The translations under genes were made by a program, and so were the position numbers. A DNA stretch of 8,526 nucleotides, taken from positions 1-8,526 of the forward strand of contig CBDCME010000056.1 in assembly GCA_965218865.1 (NCBI GenBank). Reading direction: 5' to 3'. Position 1 is the stretch's first letter. Each line of letters opens with the position of its first letter. The DNA is from CBDCME01 sp965218865. GTDB lineage: Bacteria; Pseudomonadota; Alphaproteobacteria; JAAXGF01. This document shows, piece after piece, positions 7,863-8,526 of this stretch. Under the pieces are notes generated by a model, which saw only the letters and a list, made by a program, of their open reading frames with translations, did no database searches and was not told the origin of the DNA.

Positions 7863-7878
7863 GTCCCAAGCTCCGAGG

Positions 7879-7900
7879 GTGGCGCCTTGTTCCCCGCCAC
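7879..7900 (-). other. Hairpin downstream of the first PEP-CTERM gene
   Basis: GTGGCG (7879-7884) and CGCCAC (7895-7900) form a 6-bp stem with a 10-nt loop, 28 bp after the TAG of the proximal PEP-CTERM gene. No T tract follows on the minus strand, so it is at best a weak or factor-assisted 3' end or an RNA-stability element. Confidence 0.25.
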
Positions 7901-7904
7901 GTCC

Positions 7905-8121
7905 TTGCCTTTCCCAGCGATACGCAACTATTTTCGCCCCTTGAACCGGGCGGCGACGATGGCGCCCGCAATCCCGGCGGCGAGGAGACTCAACGTGGTT
8001 GGTTCGGGAACCGGCACGACCACGTCAAAAGCGAAGGCTGGCCCGACGATGGCGAACACGGCCGCGACCACCGCGGCAAGCGAGAAAACGAATCGGTATC
8101 TCATAATCCTTATACTCCTCT
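7905..8121 (-). repeat. Tandem duplication unit 1 (PEP-CTERM gene with flanks)
   Basis: Similarity to 8160-8371 begins about 23 bp beyond the stop codon (TTGCCTTTCCC against TTGCCCTTCCC). It runs through the gene and ends just upstream of the shared ribosome-binding segment GAGGAGTATAA. The sorting-signal third of the gene is nearly identical in DNA (about four differences from the Glu codon to the stop, three of them silent). The signal peptide and linker have diverged more. Confidence 0.8.
7928..8104 (-). CDS. Minimal PEP-CTERM sorting-signal protein, copy A
   Basis: This 58-residue predicted exosortase substrate is almost only targeting signals. A Sec signal peptide spans about 1-25 (MRYR, a hydrophobic core, then GPAFA). 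A linker of about seven residues (FDVVVPV) follows, then a canonical PEP-CTERM signal at 33-58: PEPTT, a hydrophobic helix, and basic end RFKGRK. In known PEP-CTERM proteins exosortase cuts near the PEP motif, so the released part would be only a few residues. The start is ATG 8104, chosen because GAGGAG with a 10-nt spacer is conserved ahead of both copies. An upstream in-frame ATG at 8140 would add 12 charged residues ahead of the signal peptide and is unlikely. No own promoter was seen in the 79 bp separating it from copy B, so it is probably cotranscribed with that gene. Confidence 0.75.
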   Translation of the reverse strand: MRYRFVFSLAAVVAAVFAIVGPAFAFDVVVPVPEPTTLSLLAAGIAGAIVAARFKGRK

Positions 8122-8159
8122 TCCGCGTCTCGAGCCCCATCCTGGAAAGGCGCGCGTTG

Positions 8160-8371
8160 TTGCCCTTCCCGGTCGTTACGCGACTATTTTCGCCCCTTGA
8201 ACCGCGCCGCGACGATGGCGCCCGTAATCCCGGCGGCGAGGAGACTCAACGTGGTTGGCTCGGGAATCGGCGTGATACTGGCGGAGGCTGGCGCCACGAC
8301 GGCGACCACGGCCGCAAGCGCCGCCGCGAGCGAGAAAACCAATCGATATCTCATAATCTTTATACTCCTCT
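8160..8371 (-). repeat. Tandem duplication unit 2 (PEP-CTERM gene with flanks)
   Basis: This is the partner of 7905-8121, in direct orientation and about 250 bp away. The matching flanks on both sides of the gene show that the duplicated unit included the ribosome binding site and about 24 bp of 3' sequence. It did not include the sigma54 promoter, which is present only upstream of this unit. Confidence 0.8.
8184..8354 (-). CDS. Minimal PEP-CTERM sorting-signal protein, copy B
   Basis: This 56-residue paralogue of copy A is the promoter-proximal gene of the pair. It has a signal peptide at about 1-25 (MRYR, a hydrophobic core ending APASA), a linker of only about five residues (SITPI), and the sorting signal PEPTT...RFKGRK at 31-56. 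Of the 26 sorting-signal residues, 25 match copy A (Ala to Thr is the one change). The signal peptides share about 18 of 25 and the linkers barely align. The start at ATG 8354 follows GAGAGGAGTATAAAGATT, nearly the same leader as copy A. The predicted location is export through Sec and processing by an exosortase (XrtA/EpsH type) in the inner membrane; no exosortase gene is in this window. It could be a peptide precursor, a decoy substrate or a decayed larger PEP-CTERM gene; two intact copies argue against simple decay. Confidence 0.72.
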   Translation of the reverse strand: MRYRLVFSLAAALAAVVAVVAPASASITPIPEPTTLSLLAAGITGAIVAARFKGRK

Positions 8372-8445
8372 CACCCTTACTGGTTGGCCTCCGGTGACCC
8401 CATACGTCCGGAAACTTGAAATTCGCGGAACGTTCACCGCAAGCA

Positions 8446-8458
8446 TTGGAACTTCCAA
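8446..8458. promoter_or_regulatory. 13-bp palindrome at the predicted PEP-CTERM transcription start
   Basis: TTGGAA-C-TTCCAA is a perfect inverted repeat with a one-base centre. Counting from the -12 GC of the sigma54 promoter places +1 at about 8457, inside this palindrome. It has the shape of a dimeric regulator operator. No known regulator motif is claimed. Confidence 0.35.
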
Positions 8459-8466
8459 ATTTTCAC

Positions 8467-8483
8467 AAGCAATTTTTATGCCA
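8467..8483 (-). promoter_or_regulatory. Sigma54 (-24/-12) promoter of the PEP-CTERM pair
   Basis: Read on the minus strand this is TGGCATAAAAATTGCTT. GG of the -24 element and GC of the -12 element are separated by exactly ten bases, as RpoN requires, and TGGCA and TTGC match the consensus directly. Transcription would begin near 8457, giving a leader of about 103 nt before ATG 8354. PEP-CTERM genes in other proteobacteria are known to be driven by RpoN with the PrsK/PrsR two-component pair, so context supports the call. The activator sites normally 80-150 bp upstream would lie outside the window. Confidence 0.7.
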
Positions 8484-8503
8484 GATAACGAAAATTGTTA
8501 TTT

Positions 8504-8517
8504 ACCAATGACTTGGT
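8504..8517. promoter_or_regulatory. ACCAA-N4-TTGGT inverted repeat upstream of the sigma54 promoter
   Basis: ACCAA (8504-8508) and TTGGT (8513-8517) flank TGAC, in AT-rich DNA about 20 bp upstream of the -24 element. It could be part of a regulator site, but five-base arms are short and the position is closer than usual for a sigma54 activator. Confidence 0.2.
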
Positions 8518-8526
8518 TGCACACAT

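Noticed and set aside
7715..8200. A 161-codon plus-strand frame across the hydroxylase start and the PEP-CTERM gene
   Set aside because: It is antisense to two recognisable genes on the minus strand and shows no domain of its own.

Overview
The window looks like chromosomal DNA of a GC-rich proteobacterium, most likely an alphaproteobacterium. The grounds are a MutS with an alphaproteobacterial-style N-terminal extension, a large MaeB-type malic enzyme divergently transcribed next to it (a pairing I recall from Rhodospirillales and related groups), and PEP-CTERM/exosortase substrates, which occur in Gram-negative envelope or exopolysaccharide producers. This taxonomic call is inference; no rRNA or tRNA gene is visible.

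Layout. Bases 1-460 hold nothing I can assign, only an uninterpreted open minus-strand frame. Bases 461-569 are a 109-bp structured repeat with CTAG ends; an almost identical copy lies at 6864-6972. mutS (625-3354, minus) and maeB (3502-5769, plus) form a divergent housekeeping pair over a ~147-bp intergenic region carrying a good sigma70-type promoter for maeB. Next comes a clearly AT-richer patatin-like lipase gene (5839-6801, plus), then the second repeat copy. The repeat's terminal CTAG supplies the stop codon of a convergent membrane fatty acid hydroxylase / sterol desaturase family gene (6969-7808, minus).

The right end (7905-8526) is the most unusual part. Two tandemly duplicated minus-strand genes of 58 and 56 codons each encode little more than a signal peptide followed directly by a PEP-CTERM sorting signal, leaving a predicted passenger of only a few residues. 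They are preceded by a well-matched sigma54 (-24/-12) promoter at 8467-8483, with a 13-bp perfect palindrome on the predicted transcription start. This fits the known link between PEP-CTERM genes and the PrsK/PrsR-RpoN circuit, but the proteins are far smaller than usual exosortase substrates.

The left half is core metabolism and DNA repair. The right half is accessory (lipase, lipid hydroxylase, surface-sorted micro-proteins, mobile-looking repeats) with mixed base composition. A functional link between the two lipid enzymes and the PEP-CTERM genes is possible but not shown by the sequence.
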